This document shows positions 34,830 to 43,344 of a stretch of DNA of 64,000 bases, piece after piece. Position 1 is the first letter of the stretch; every line of letters begins with the position of its first letter. Below the pieces are notes generated by a model. That model had not been told where the DNA came from. It worked only from the letters and a program-made list of their open reading frames with translations, and did not search any database. Where the stretch lies: positions 66,358 to 130,357 of the forward strand of contig NZ_LMPQ01000006.1 in assembly GCF_001423905.1 (NCBI RefSeq), in the 5' to 3' direction. Source of the DNA: Frigoribacterium sp. Leaf186. GTDB lineage: Bacteria > Actinomycetota > Actinomycetes > Actinomycetales > Microbacteriaceae. The position numbers and the translations under genes were made by a program.

Positions 34830-35672
34830 GTGTCTTCCGCCACGCCCCGCGATGCCTCGCGCCTCGCCCACCTCGACGCCCTGCTCTTCGACCTGGACGG
34901 CGTCCTCACGCCGACCGCCGAGGTCCACATGCGCGCGTGGTCCCGGCTCTTCTCCGAGTACTTCGCCGCGCACGACCTCGCGCCGTACACCGAGGGCGAC
35001 TACTTCGAGCACGTCGACGGTCGTCCCCGCTACGACGGCGTCCGCGCCATGCTCGCCGCCCGCGACGTCGTGCTGCCCGAGGGCTCGCCCGACGACGGCC
35101 CCGACGTCGAGTCGGTCTGCGGTCTCGGAAACCGCAAGAACGCCGCCTTCGCCGCCGAGCTCGACGAGAACGGCGTCACGCCCTACCCGGGGTCGGTGGC
35201 CTTCCTCGACCGCGCCATCGCCGAAGGCGTGCGGGTCGCCGTGGTCTCCAGTTCGCGCAACGCCGTCCCCGTCCTCGAGGCCGCCGGCCTGCGCGACCGC
35301 TTCGACGTCATCGTCGACGGCGTCGTCGCCGCCGCCGAGGGCATCGCCGGCAAGCCGGCCCCCGACACCTACCTCGAGGGCGCCCGCCGCCTCGGCCTGA
35401 CCGCCGACGACTGCGTCGTCGTCGAGGACGCCCAGTCGGGCGTCGAGGCCGGCCGCCGTGGGGCCTTCGGCCTCGTCCTGGGGGTCGACCGCGGCACCGG
35501 TGCCCAGACCCTGCTCGACTTCGGTGCCGACCTCGTGGTCGACGACCTCGGCACGCTGGTCGGGGCACTCGACCGAACCCGTGCCTCCTCGGCTCCGAAC
35601 CCCGGCCAGGCGACACCGAGCACCCCCTCGAACAGCAGCAGCAGCACCGGCACCACGGAGGCACAGTCGTGA
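34830..35672 (+). CDS. beta-phosphoglucomutase-like HAD phosphatase
   Basis: This 280-residue HAD enzyme most likely interconverts beta-glucose-1-phosphate and glucose-6-phosphate. The motif I aspartates are D21 and D23 in LLFDLDGVL, followed by a helical cap. Motif II is VVSSSRN, the lysine motif GKPAPDTY, and motif III VVVEDAQSGV. The function is inferred from the immediately downstream GH65 phosphorylase, whose product it would consume; the two genes overlap by GTGA. The GTG at 34830 is chosen because the upstream part of the frame is repetitive and not protein-like. The C-terminus ends in a Ser/Thr/Asn-rich tail. Confidence 0.85.
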   Translation: MSSATPRDASRLAHLDALLFDLDGVLTPTAEVHMRAWSRLFSEYFAAHDLAPYTEGDYFEHVDGRPRYDGVRAMLAARDVVLPEGSPDDGPDVESVCGLGNRKNAAFAAELDENGVTPYPGSVAFLDRAIAEGVRVAVVSSSRNAVPVLEAAGLRDRFDVIVDGVVAAAEGIAGKPAPDTYLEGARRLGLTADDCVVVEDAQSGVEAGRRGAFGLVLGVDRGTGAQTLLDFGADLVVDDLGTLVGALDRTRASSAPNPGQATPSTPSNSSSSTGTTEAQS

Positions 35673-38176
35673 ACCACATCACGTCCGACCCGCTCGATCG
35701 TTCGAGGTTTCCCGTCGACGAGTGGGCGCTCGTCGAGGACGAGTACATCCAGGGTGACGAGGGCCTGACCGAGACCGTCTTCGCGGTCGGCAACGGCTAC
35801 CTGGGCCTCCGCGGCAACCCCGACGAGGGCCGCGGCGGTCACTCGTTCGGTACCTTCGTGAACGGGTTCCACGAGACCTGGCCGATCCGGCACGCCGAAG
35901 AAGCCTTCGGCTTCGCCCGCGTCGGCCAGACCATCGTCAACGTGCCCGACGCCAAGGTGATCCGCCTCTACGTCGACGACGAGCCGTTCGTGCTCTTCGA
36001 GGCCGACATCCTGCGGCACACCCGGCGCCTCGACTTCCGTGACGGCGTGCTCGTCCGCGAGATCGACTGGCGGACGCCCTCGGGCAAGCGCGTTCTGGTC
36101 ACGAGCCGTCGCCTGGTCAGCTTCGAGGACCGCCACCTCGTCGTGATCGAGTACGAGGTGACGATGCTCGACTCGTCGGCCTCGTTGCTCATCTCGAGCC
36201 AGATCCTCAACCGTCAAGACCTCGGCGACCAGTACCACGCCGGCATGCGGGCCGCGGCCGAGGCGTTCGACCCGCGCAAGGCCGAGTCGTTCGACGACCG
36301 CGTCCTGCAGCCCGTGCTCAAGCGCAACGGCGGCACGCGAGCCGTGCTCGGCTACCGGACGACCAACTCGGGCATGACGATCGCGGTCGGGGCCGACCAC
36401 CGCATCGAGACCGACGCCGAGTGGGACCAGTCGTCGCAGATCGACGACGACATCGCCAAGCACGTCTACCGGGTCAAGGCCCAGGCCGGCCAGAAGGTGC
36501 GGCTGGTCAAGACCATCAGCTACCACACCAGTCGGGGCGTGCCCCCGCGTGAGCTGGCCGACCGGTGCGACCGCACCCTCGACCGGGCGTCCGAGACGCC
36601 GACCGCCGAGATCTTCGCGCACCAGCGGGCCTGGCTCGACGACTACTGGCAGCGCAGCGACGTGCAGGTCGCCGGGCAGCCCGAGATCCAGCAGGCCGTC
36701 CGCTGGAACCTCTTCCAGCTCGCCCAGGCCACGGCCCGCACCGACGGCCAGGGCGTCGCCGCGAAGGGCGTCACGGGGTCGGGCTACGGCGGCCACTACT
36801 TCTGGGACACCGAGATCTACGTCCTGCCGTTCTTGACCTACACGTCGCCGAACGTCGCTCGCAACGCCCTGCGCTTCCGCCTCGGCATGCTCGACGCCGC
36901 TCGCGACCGTGCGGTCGAGCTCAACCAGCGCGGGGCACTCTTCCCGTGGCGGACGATCAACGGGCTCGAATCGAGCGCCTACTACGCGGCCGGCACGGCG
37001 CAGTACCACATCGACGCCGACATCAGCCACGCGCTCAGCCAGTACGTCCAGGCGACGGGCGACGAGGACTTCCTGCAGCGGGGCGCGGTCGACATCCTGG
37101 TCGAGACCGCCCGGCTCTGGGCCGACCTCGGCTTCTGGCGCTCGAACGGCGACCAGCGGTTCCACATCGACGGCGTCACCGGGCCCGACGAGTACACGAC
37201 CGTGGTCGACGACAACCTCTACACGAACGTCATGGCGCGGGCCAACCTGCGTGCGGCCGTCCGGGCGGTCACCCGCCTGAAGGACGACGCGCCGGTCGCG
37301 TTCGACCGCATGGTCGCCCGCCTGGGTCTCGAAGAGCACGAGATCACGGGCTGGCAGCTGGCCGCCGAGGCCATGCACATCCCCTACGACGACCACCGGG
37401 GCATCCACCCGCAGGACGCGCAGTTCCTCGACAAAGAGCTGTGGGACCTCGAGGCCACCCCGGCCAACAAGCGTCCGTTGCTGTTGCACTACCACCCGCT
37501 GGTCATCTACCGCTTCCAGGTGCTCAAGCAGGCCGACGTCGTGCTGGCGCTGTACCTGCAGGGCGACGAGTTCACGCCCGAGCAGAAGCTGCGCAACTTC
37601 GAGTACTACGACGCGCTGACGACGGGCGACTCGACCCTGTCGGGCGTCGTGCAGTCGATCATCGCGGCCGAGGTCGGTCACCACCAGCTCTCGCAGCAGT
37701 ACTTCCTGTCGTCGCTGTACGTCGACCTCGCCGACCTGCACAAGAACACCTCCGACGGCGTGCACGTCGCCTCGACGGGCGGCATCTGGAGTGCGCTCGT
37801 CAACGGCTACGGCGGCATGCGCGACTGGCTCGGGTCGTTCACGTTCGACCCCCGCCTGCCGTCCGACTGGGACGAACTGTCGTTCCGGGTCTCGATCAAG
37901 GGCAGCCGCCTGCGGGTCGACCTCGCCCAGCACGAGATCGTCTTCACGATCGAGACGGGCGACGCGGTGACCGTGGCCGTCCGAGGCGAAGAAGTCCACG
38001 TGTCGCCCGATGCGCCGGTCCGCGTGGCGCTCGAGGGCCAGGGCCCACGCATCACGACGCCCGTGCCCACCACGAGCGACCTGCGAGGCCTCATGCGCGC
38101 CGACGGCTCGGTCATCACCGCGTCGATCCCGACCATCAGCGTCGACCGCTACGACGAGGACGAAGCCGCGTCCTGA
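35669..38176 (+). CDS. GH65 disaccharide phosphorylase (maltose/trehalose/kojibiose type)
   Basis: This 835-residue glycoside hydrolase family 65 enzyme uses phosphate to split an alpha-linked glucose disaccharide into beta-glucose-1-phosphate and glucose. It has the beta-sandwich N-domain (ETVFAVGNGYLGLRGN), a linker, and the (alpha/alpha)6 barrel with WDTEIYVLPF and the general acid E508 in GVTGPDEYTTV. The phosphate-binding loop is HVASTGGIWSALV. The exact disaccharide cannot be fixed. The GTG start overlaps the phosphoglucomutase stop and has GGAGG 7 nt upstream. With the mutase it forms a compact route from disaccharide to glucose-6-phosphate, and the GH13 trehalose-synthase-like enzyme could feed it. 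Its stop lies inside a 17-bp tandem repeat. Confidence 0.9.
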   Translation: MNHITSDPLDRSRFPVDEWALVEDEYIQGDEGLTETVFAVGNGYLGLRGNPDEGRGGHSFGTFVNGFHETWPIRHAEEAFGFARVGQTIVNVPDAKVIRLYVDDEPFVLFEADILRHTRRLDFRDGVLVREIDWRTPSGKRVLVTSRRLVSFEDRHLVVIEYEVTMLDSSASLLISSQILNRQDLGDQYHAGMRAAAEAFDPRKAESFDDRVLQPVLKRNGGTRAVLGYRTTNSGMTIAVGADHRIETDAEWDQSSQIDDDIAKHVYRVKAQAGQKVRLVKTISYHTSRGVPPRELADRCDRTLDRASETPTAEIFAHQRAWLDDYWQRSDVQVAGQPEIQQAVRWNLFQLAQATARTDGQGVAAKGVTGSGYGGHYFWDTEIYVLPFLTYTSPNVARNALRFRLGMLDAARDRAVELNQRGALFPWRTINGLESSAYYAAGTAQYHIDADISHALSQYVQATGDEDFLQRGAVDILVETARLWADLGFWRSNGDQRFHIDGVTGPDEYTTVVDDNLYTNVMARANLRAAVRAVTRLKDDAPVAFDRMVARLGLEEHEITGWQLAAEAMHIPYDDHRGIHPQDAQFLDKELWDLEATPANKRPLLLHYHPLVIYRFQVLKQADVVLALYLQGDEFTPEQKLRNFEYYDALTTGDSTLSGVVQSIIAAEVGHHQLSQQYFLSSLYVDLADLHKNTSDGVHVASTGGIWSALVNGYGGMRDWLGSFTFDPRLPSDWDELSFRVSIKGSRLRVDLAQHEIVFTIETGDAVTVAVRGEEVHVSPDAPVRVALEGQGPRITTPVPTTSDLRGLMRADGSVITASIPTISVDRYDEDEAAS

Positions 38177-38252
38177 CGGGCGAGGCGTCGTGACGGGCGA
38201 CGCGTCCTGAAGGGCGCGGCGTCCTGACCGACGCGGCGTCGTGACCGGCGCG
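38168..38252. repeat. 17-bp tandem repeat, five copies, across the GH65 stop codon
   Basis: Consensus GCGTCSTGACGGGCGMG, copies at 38168, 38185, 38202, 38219 and 38236. The GH65 TGA is in the first copy, and each later copy repeats a TGA at the same place. Confidence 0.88.
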
Positions 38253-38269
38253 ACGTCCGTCACCGACAC

Positions 38270-38312
38270 GACCCGCGCCTCCCCGGCCCCGAGGGCTGAG
38301 GAGGCGCGGGTC
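38270..38312. terminator. bidirectional terminator from an inverted pair of the dispersed element
   Basis: GACCCGCGCCTCC (38270-38282) and GGAGGCGCGGGTC (38300-38312) are perfect 13-bp arms with a 17-nt loop, between the convergent GH65 and MFS genes. Confidence 0.65.
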
Positions 38313-38332
38313 GTCCGCGTGCGCGGCTCGCG

Positions 38333-39865
38333 TCAGTGCACCGGCACCGGGGCGTCGACGGCGGGCGAGGTCGACGGGTCGACCTGGTCGGTCTGCGGCA
38401 CGCGTCGGCGGAACACCAGCGCCGCGACGACCGCGCCGACGGCGAAGAACCCGGCTCCCCACCAGTACGCCGTGGCGTAGCCGGTGACCGCGGCCTCGGC
38501 GGCGACGGCTCCGGTCGCGGGCAGGTGGTCGGCGACGTAGTTCGCGGCCGCGGTCGCGGCCAGCGTGTTGAGCAGTGCGGTGCCGATCGAGCCGCCGACC
38601 TGCTGGCTGGTGTTGACCATGGCCGAGGCGACGCCCGCGTGCCCGCGGTCGACGCCGAGCGTGGCGGTCTGGATCGACGCGGGCATGATCGAGCCCATGC
38701 CGAAGCCGAGCACCATCAGGGCCGGCAGGACGTTCGCGGCGTAGGTGCTCTCGAGGTCGAGTCGGGTGAGCAGCAGCATGCCGATCACGCCGAGCGTCAT
38801 GCCGAAGGGGACCATGACCTTCGGCCCGAAGCGCGGCACGAAGATGTTCGTCGACAGTTGGGCCGCGAGCACGAGCATGGCGATCATCGGCAAGAAGGCG
38901 AGCCCGGTCTTCGTCGGGGTGTAGCCGAGCGAGGTCTGCAGGTAGTAGGTCACGAACAGGAAGATGCCGAACATGCCGGCGCCGGCGATGGTGACCGAGG
39001 CATAGGCGGCCCCGCGGTTGCGGTCGAGGACGATCGACAGCGGCAGCAGGGGGTGCTCGGCCCGACGCTGCCACGCCACGAACGAGCTGAGCAGCACGAC
39101 GGCCGCGACCAGGAACCCCCAGGTCAGCGGTGAATCCCAGCCCTGGGTCTCGGCGTTCGAGAACCCGTAGACGAGCGAGAACAGGGCGCCCGAGACGAGC
39201 AGCGTGCCGGGCACGTCGAGCTTCGGGCGCGGGCCGGTGCGGGTGACGTGCGACACGAAGATCGCGGCCCCGACCACGGCGACGGCGGCGATCACGACGT
39301 TGATGTAGAGGTTCCAGCGCCACGAGGCGTACTGCGTCAGGAACCCGCCGAGCAGCAGGCCGATCGCGCCGCCGGCCCCGGCGATGGCGCCGAAGACGCC
39401 GAAGGCCCGGGCGCGCTCCTTGGGGATCGTGAAGGTCGTCGTCAGCACGGCCAGCGCGGTCGGGGCGAGCAGCGCGCCGAAGGCACCCTGCAGGGCGCGG
39501 GCGAAGACGAGCAGCCCGAAGGTGCCGGCCGCACCGCCGAGGGCCGAGGCGAGGGCGAAGCCGATCAGGCCGATGATGAAGGTGCGCTTGCGACCGATCA
39601 GGTCGCTGACGCGTCCGCCGACCAGCAGCAGGCTGCCGAACGCGAGCGAGTAGGCGGTGATGATCCACTGCCGGTCGCCGTCCGAGAAGCCGAGGTCGGT
39701 CTGGGCGGCGGGCAGGGCGATGTTGACGACGGTGGAGTCGAGCACGACCATCAGCTGCGCGAGCGCGACCGTGGTGAGGGTCCACCAGCGCCGTGACGAC
39801 GGCGGGGTGGGCGAGGACGAGGAGGCGCGGGTCGCGCCGTCACGGGAGGTGGAGGCCTGAGACAT
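38333..39865 (-). CDS. MFS multidrug efflux transporter (DHA2/EmrB-QacA type)
   Basis: This 510-residue drug:proton antiporter has the fourteen-helix DHA2 pattern. The first helix ends in LDSTVVNIALP, the usual DHA2 motif D1, and the A-like loop is GGRVSDLIGRKRTFI. The ATG at 39865 (MSQAST) has a TATGCT box 7 nt upstream, so it is probably leaderless; the Met four codons earlier is less likely. Residues 12-20 (TRASSSS) are encoded by a copy of the dispersed element. It is divergent from a TetR regulator across an 74-bp gap holding direct repeats, the standard layout for a self-regulated efflux pump. Confidence 0.92.
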   Translation of the reverse strand: MSQASTSRDGATRASSSSPTPPSSRRWWTLTTVALAQLMVVLDSTVVNIALPAAQTDLGFSDGDRQWIITAYSLAFGSLLLVGGRVSDLIGRKRTFIIGLIGFALASALGGAAGTFGLLVFARALQGAFGALLAPTALAVLTTTFTIPKERARAFGVFGAIAGAGGAIGLLLGGFLTQYASWRWNLYINVVIAAVAVVGAAIFVSHVTRTGPRPKLDVPGTLLVSGALFSLVYGFSNAETQGWDSPLTWGFLVAAVVLLSSFVAWQRRAEHPLLPLSIVLDRNRGAAYASVTIAGAGMFGIFLFVTYYLQTSLGYTPTKTGLAFLPMIAMLVLAAQLSTNIFVPRFGPKVMVPFGMTLGVIGMLLLTRLDLESTYAANVLPALMVLGFGMGSIMPASIQTATLGVDRGHAGVASAMVNTSQQVGGSIGTALLNTLAATAAANYVADHLPATGAVAAEAAVTGYATAYWWGAGFFAVGAVVAALVFRRRVPQTDQVDPSTSPAVDAPVPVH

Positions 39866-39872
39866 GAGCGCG

Positions 39873-39878
39873 AGCATA
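39873..39878 (-). promoter_or_regulatory. -10 box of the MFS gene, probably leaderless
   Basis: TATGCT on the minus strand is followed by 7 nt and the ATG at 39865. Confidence 0.5.
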
Positions 39879-39890
39879 TACGAGTCCCGA

Positions 39891-39922
39891 CAGTTTCGGA
39901 TACAGCCAGTTTCGTAAACATC
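39891..39922. promoter_or_regulatory. candidate TetR operator: two 16-bp direct repeats
   Basis: CAGTTTCGGATACAGC (39891-39906) and CAGTTTCGTAAACATC (39907-39922) share 12 of 16 bases. The second contains the palindromic GTTT-CGT-AAAC. They lie between the -10 boxes of the divergent MFS and TetR genes, where a repressor would block both. Confidence 0.5.
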
Positions 39923-39927
39923 CGATG

Positions 39928-39933
39928 TAGAGT
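39928..39933 (+). promoter_or_regulatory. -10 box of the TetR gene, probably leaderless
   Basis: TAGAGT followed by CACCCC and the ATG at 39940. Confidence 0.55.
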
Positions 39934-39939
39934 CACCCC

Positions 39940-40605
39940 ATGACCGACAGGGAAGGCGAGGCGACGACGCCCGCCGAGGCCGAGCCCGCGACGCCCGCGA
40001 CGCCCGGGCGACCCGGGCGCAAGCGCGACCACAGCCGCGACCCCGAGATCCTCCAGTGCACCATCGACGTGCTGGCCGAGACCGGGTTCGAGGGCATGAC
40101 CATCGAGATGGTCGCGGCCCGCGCCAAGGCCGGCAAGGCCACGCTCTACCGTCGCTGGGCGTCGAAGGGCGAACTCGTCGTCGACGCCGTGGCCTGCCTC
40201 AAGCGGGGTGCCGTCGATCTCGACGACCTGCCCGACACGGGCACGTTGCGGGGCGACCTCGTCGCGATGATCAAGCCGCAGAGCATCGACGAGGCCGAGA
40301 AGAAGATGCGGGTCATGGCCGGCGTGGTCACGATGCTCTCGACCACCCCTGAACTGGCCGAGGCGGTCGACGCCGCGATCGTCCAGCCCCGCGCCGAGGC
40401 CAACCGACTGCTCATGCGCCGTGCCCTCGAGCGGGGCGAGATCTCGGCCGACGCCGACATCGAGGCGCTCGCGCTCGTCACGCCGTCGATGGTGTCGTAC
40501 CGGGTGCTCGTGCTTCGCAAGCCTGTCGACCGCGAGTTCCTGATCGGACTCATCGACGGCGTGCTGCTGCCCGCCGCGGGGGTGCGCCAGACCGCCGAGG
40601 TCTGA
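39940..40605 (+). CDS. TetR-family transcriptional regulator
   Basis: This 221-residue regulator has a Pro/Ala/Thr-rich leader (residues 1-25). The TetR helix-turn-helix follows (AETGFEGMTIEMVAARAKAG then TLYRRWASK), with a ligand-binding helical C-terminal half resembling TetR_C_11. It is divergent from the MFS pump and probably represses it, binding the direct repeats at 39891-39922 and sensing a pump substrate. The ATG has no Shine-Dalgarno but a TAGAGT box 6 nt upstream. The stop codon begins a 12-bp tandem repeat. Confidence 0.92.
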   Translation: MTDREGEATTPAEAEPATPATPGRPGRKRDHSRDPEILQCTIDVLAETGFEGMTIEMVAARAKAGKATLYRRWASKGELVVDAVACLKRGAVDLDDLPDTGTLRGDLVAMIKPQSIDEAEKKMRVMAGVVTMLSTTPELAEAVDAAIVQPRAEANRLLMRRALERGEISADADIEALALVTPSMVSYRVLVLRKPVDREFLIGLIDGVLLPAAGVRQTAEV

Positions 40606-40675
40606 CCCGGCCGACGACCCGGGCGGTGACCCGGCCGACGACCCGGCCGGTGATGCGGCCGGTGACCCGGCCCGC
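40604..40675. repeat. 12-bp tandem repeat, six copies, starting in the TetR stop codon
   Basis: GACCCGGCCGAC-type units run from the GA of the TGA to the dispersed element at 40674. Units 1-2 and 3-4 also form a 24-bp pair. Confidence 0.85.
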
Positions 40676-40739
40676 GCCTCCTCGTGTTCCGATCATGTGA
40701 ACTCCTCATGAAACCGGGGACGCGGTGGGGACGCGCCCC

Positions 40740-40745
40740 TACTGT
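40740..40745 (+). promoter_or_regulatory. -10 box, probably leaderless
   Basis: TACTGT followed by GCAGGC and the ATG at 40752. Confidence 0.5.
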
Positions 40746-40751
40746 GCAGGC

Positions 40752-43322
40752 ATGAGCGCAGAGCTGACGCTGGGGGCCGAAGAAGAGCTGCACCTGATCG
40801 ATCTCGAGACGGGGCGGTTGTCGGCCCGGGCGCCGCACCTGCTCGCTCGCCTTCCTGCCGACCGCTACGGGGCCGAGCTGCAGCGGACGACGGTCGAGAC
40901 CAACGTGCCCGTCGTGACCACGCTCGACGACCTGCGCCGCGAGATCCTGACGCTGCGGCGCGACCTGGTCGAGGTGACGAGCACCGAGGGGCTGGCCATC
41001 GGGGCGGTCGGCACGGCGCCCCGCAGCGAGTTCGCCGACTTCGAGCTCACCACGACCGGTCGCTACGGCCGCATGCACGAGCAGTACCGGCTGCTGGTCG
41101 ACGAGCAGCTGATCTGCGGCCTGCAGATCCACGTGGGCGTGGCCGACCGCGACCTGGCCGTGCAGATCGCCGGGCGCATCGCCCCCGTGCTGCCGGCCCT
41201 GCTCGCCCTGAGCGCGAGTTCGCCCTACTGGAACGGGCAGGACACCGGGTACGCGAGCATCCGCTCGATCATCTGGCAGCGCTGGCCGAGCGCCGGGGCG
41301 ACCGGGCCCATGGCCGACGCCGCAGAGTACGACCGCCTGCTGGCCGACCTCATCGACACGGGCGTGATCGCCGACAGCAAGATGGCCTACTTCGACGTGC
41401 GCCCGTCGAGCCACGAGCCGACCCTCGAGCTGCGCACCTGCGACGCGTGCCCACTGGTCGACGACGCCGTGCTGATCGCCGGGCTGTACCGCGCCGCCGT
41501 CCGTCGGGCCGAGACGGACGTCGAGGCCGGTCGACCCGCCGAGCACCGGGCCGCACCCCTGCACCGCGCCGCGATGTGGCAGGCCGCGCGCAGCGGGCTC
41601 GGCGGCGAGCTGCTCGACCTCGAGCAGCACCCGTCGCGGCTGCCCGCGGCCGAGGCGGTCCGCCAGCTCGTGACCCGGCTGCGGCCGCAGCTCGAGGAGT
41701 TCGGCGACTGGCAGACCGTGACCGACCTGGCGGAGGCGACGCTCGCCCGTGGCAACTCGGCCGACCGGCAGCGCGCCGCGTTCGCCGAGCGGGGGCGGCT
41801 CGACGACGTGGTCGACCTCGTCGTCCGCGAGACGCACGGCCCGGCCGCGGGGCTCGACGCCCCCACGCCGACCCTCGTCGGGTACCGGTTCCGCGCCGGC
41901 GACGAGGCGATCGGGCCAGGGCTGCACCCGCGCCCGGCCTACCGTGACGTGGCCGGGTTCTTCCAGGAGCTCGGGCCGACCGAGGCCCACGCCCGCGCCG
42001 TCGCCCGTGACGCGTGGTGCGAGCAGGCGGGGCTCGGCTTCGGGGTCGGGGGCGACCACCGGGCGTTCCACTGCGACCTGGTGCCCCGCATCGTCACGCG
42101 CCACGAGTGGAGCCAGCTCGAGGCCGGCCTCACCCAGCGGGCCCGGGCGATCGAGGCCTTCCTCCGCGACGCCTACGGCGAACGCCGGGTCGTCGCCGAC
42201 GGTGTGCTGTCCGCCGAGCAGGTCGTCGGTGCGGCGGGCTGGCGGGACGAGGCCTCGCGACTGCCCGTGGACGCGGTCCGGGCGCCGGTGCAGGGCTTCG
42301 ACCTGGTGCGGAACGAGCTCGGCGGCTGGCGGGTGCTCGAGGACAACGTGCGCTCGCCCAGCGGGGCGGCGTTCTCGATCGCCGTGCGGCGGCTGCTCGA
42401 CGAGGTGGTGCCGGACGCTCCGCGGCCGGCGGGGCTGCTCGACCCGACGAGCGTGTTCGCGGTGCTGCGGGCGACGTTGCTGGCGCACGCCGCGCCTCCT
42501 CGGGATGACGACGGTGGCGACGGTGGCGACGGTGCCACCCGCGTGCCGGTCGGGGCGATCCTGTCCGAGGGGCCGACGAGCTCGGCCTGGTACGAGCACC
42601 GCACCCTCGCCGAGGGGGCCGGCCTGCTGTTGCTGCAGGCCGACGACGTCGAGGTCCGGGAGGCGCGGGTCGTCGACCGCAGGACGGGCACCGTCGTCGA
42701 CGCCCTCTACCTGCGCCTCGACGGTGAGTTGGTCGAGCTGCATGCGCCGCACGACCCGCTGCTCGGCGAGCACCTGATGGACGTGGCGGCCGCGGGCGAC
42801 GTCGTGCTCGCGAACGCCCCCGGCAACGGGCTGGCCGACGACAAGGCGATGTACTGCGCCGTGCCCGACCTGATCTGGTACTACCTGGGCGAGCGTCCGC
42901 TGCTCGAGTCGGTGCCGACCTACCGGACGGGCGACCCGGCCGAGCGGATGGCCGTGCTCGAGCGCGTGGGCGAGCTGGTCACCAAGCCGGTCGACGGCGA
43001 GGGTGGTCGGGGCGTGCTGATCGGTCCGTCGGCGAGCGCCGCGGTCGTTGCCGAGCGCCGGGCCGAGATCGCCCGGGATCCGGCGGGCTGGGTCGCCCAG
43101 GAGGTCGTCACGCTGTCGTCGCACCCGACCCTGACCTCGACCGGGCTGCAGCCGCGACACGTCGACCTGCGCTGCTTCGTCTACCTGACCGGCACCGGTG
43201 CGGGCGAGAGCGTGCTGGCCGACCTGGGGCTCACCCGGGTCGCTCCCGAGGGCAGCCTGATCGTCAACTCGTCGCAGGGCGGGGGAGCGAAGGACACCTG
43301 GATCGTCGGGGACGTGAGCTGA
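40752..43322 (+). CDS. fusion: GCS2-type carboxylate-amine ligase + circularly permuted ATP-grasp
   Basis: This 856-residue protein has two ligase modules. Residues 1-365 match the glutamate-cysteine ligase 2 / YbdK family (LGAEEELHLIDLETG, QIHVGVAD, YFDVRPS, ELRTCDA). Residues 375-856 match the circularly permuted type-2 ATP-grasp proteins (GFGVGGDHRAFHCDLVPRI, GFDLVRNELGGWRVLEDN, NAPGNGLADDKAMYCAVP, TKPVDGEGGRGVLIG, HVDLRCFVYL). Both halves make amide bonds, so the protein probably makes a small peptide or modifies one; no product is known to me. The alpha-E and transglutaminase-like genes that often accompany such ATP-grasp proteins are absent here. The ATG at 40752 has a TACTGT box 6 nt upstream. 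Confidence 0.85.
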   Translation: MSAELTLGAEEELHLIDLETGRLSARAPHLLARLPADRYGAELQRTTVETNVPVVTTLDDLRREILTLRRDLVEVTSTEGLAIGAVGTAPRSEFADFELTTTGRYGRMHEQYRLLVDEQLICGLQIHVGVADRDLAVQIAGRIAPVLPALLALSASSPYWNGQDTGYASIRSIIWQRWPSAGATGPMADAAEYDRLLADLIDTGVIADSKMAYFDVRPSSHEPTLELRTCDACPLVDDAVLIAGLYRAAVRRAETDVEAGRPAEHRAAPLHRAAMWQAARSGLGGELLDLEQHPSRLPAAEAVRQLVTRLRPQLEEFGDWQTVTDLAEATLARGNSADRQRAAFAERGRLDDVVDLVVRETHGPAAGLDAPTPTLVGYRFRAGDEAIGPGLHPRPAYRDVAGFFQELGPTEAHARAVARDAWCEQAGLGFGVGGDHRAFHCDLVPRIVTRHEWSQLEAGLTQRARAIEAFLRDAYGERRVVADGVLSAEQVVGAAGWRDEASRLPVDAVRAPVQGFDLVRNELGGWRVLEDNVRSPSGAAFSIAVRRLLDEVVPDAPRPAGLLDPTSVFAVLRATLLAHAAPPRDDDGGDGGDGATRVPVGAILSEGPTSSAWYEHRTLAEGAGLLLLQADDVEVREARVVDRRTGTVVDALYLRLDGELVELHAPHDPLLGEHLMDVAAAGDVVLANAPGNGLADDKAMYCAVPDLIWYYLGERPLLESVPTYRTGDPAERMAVLERVGELVTKPVDGEGGRGVLIGPSASAAVVAERRAEIARDPAGWVAQEVVTLSSHPTLTSTGLQPRHVDLRCFVYLTGTGAGESVLADLGLTRVAPEGSLIVNSSQGGGAKDTWIVGDVS

Positions 43323-43344
43323 CGCAGGGCCCGCGCCGCCCGGG

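Noticed and set aside
38168-40675. CRISPR-like arrays in the short tandem repeats
   Set aside because: Units are 12-17 bp in direct tandem with no spacers, and no cas genes are present.
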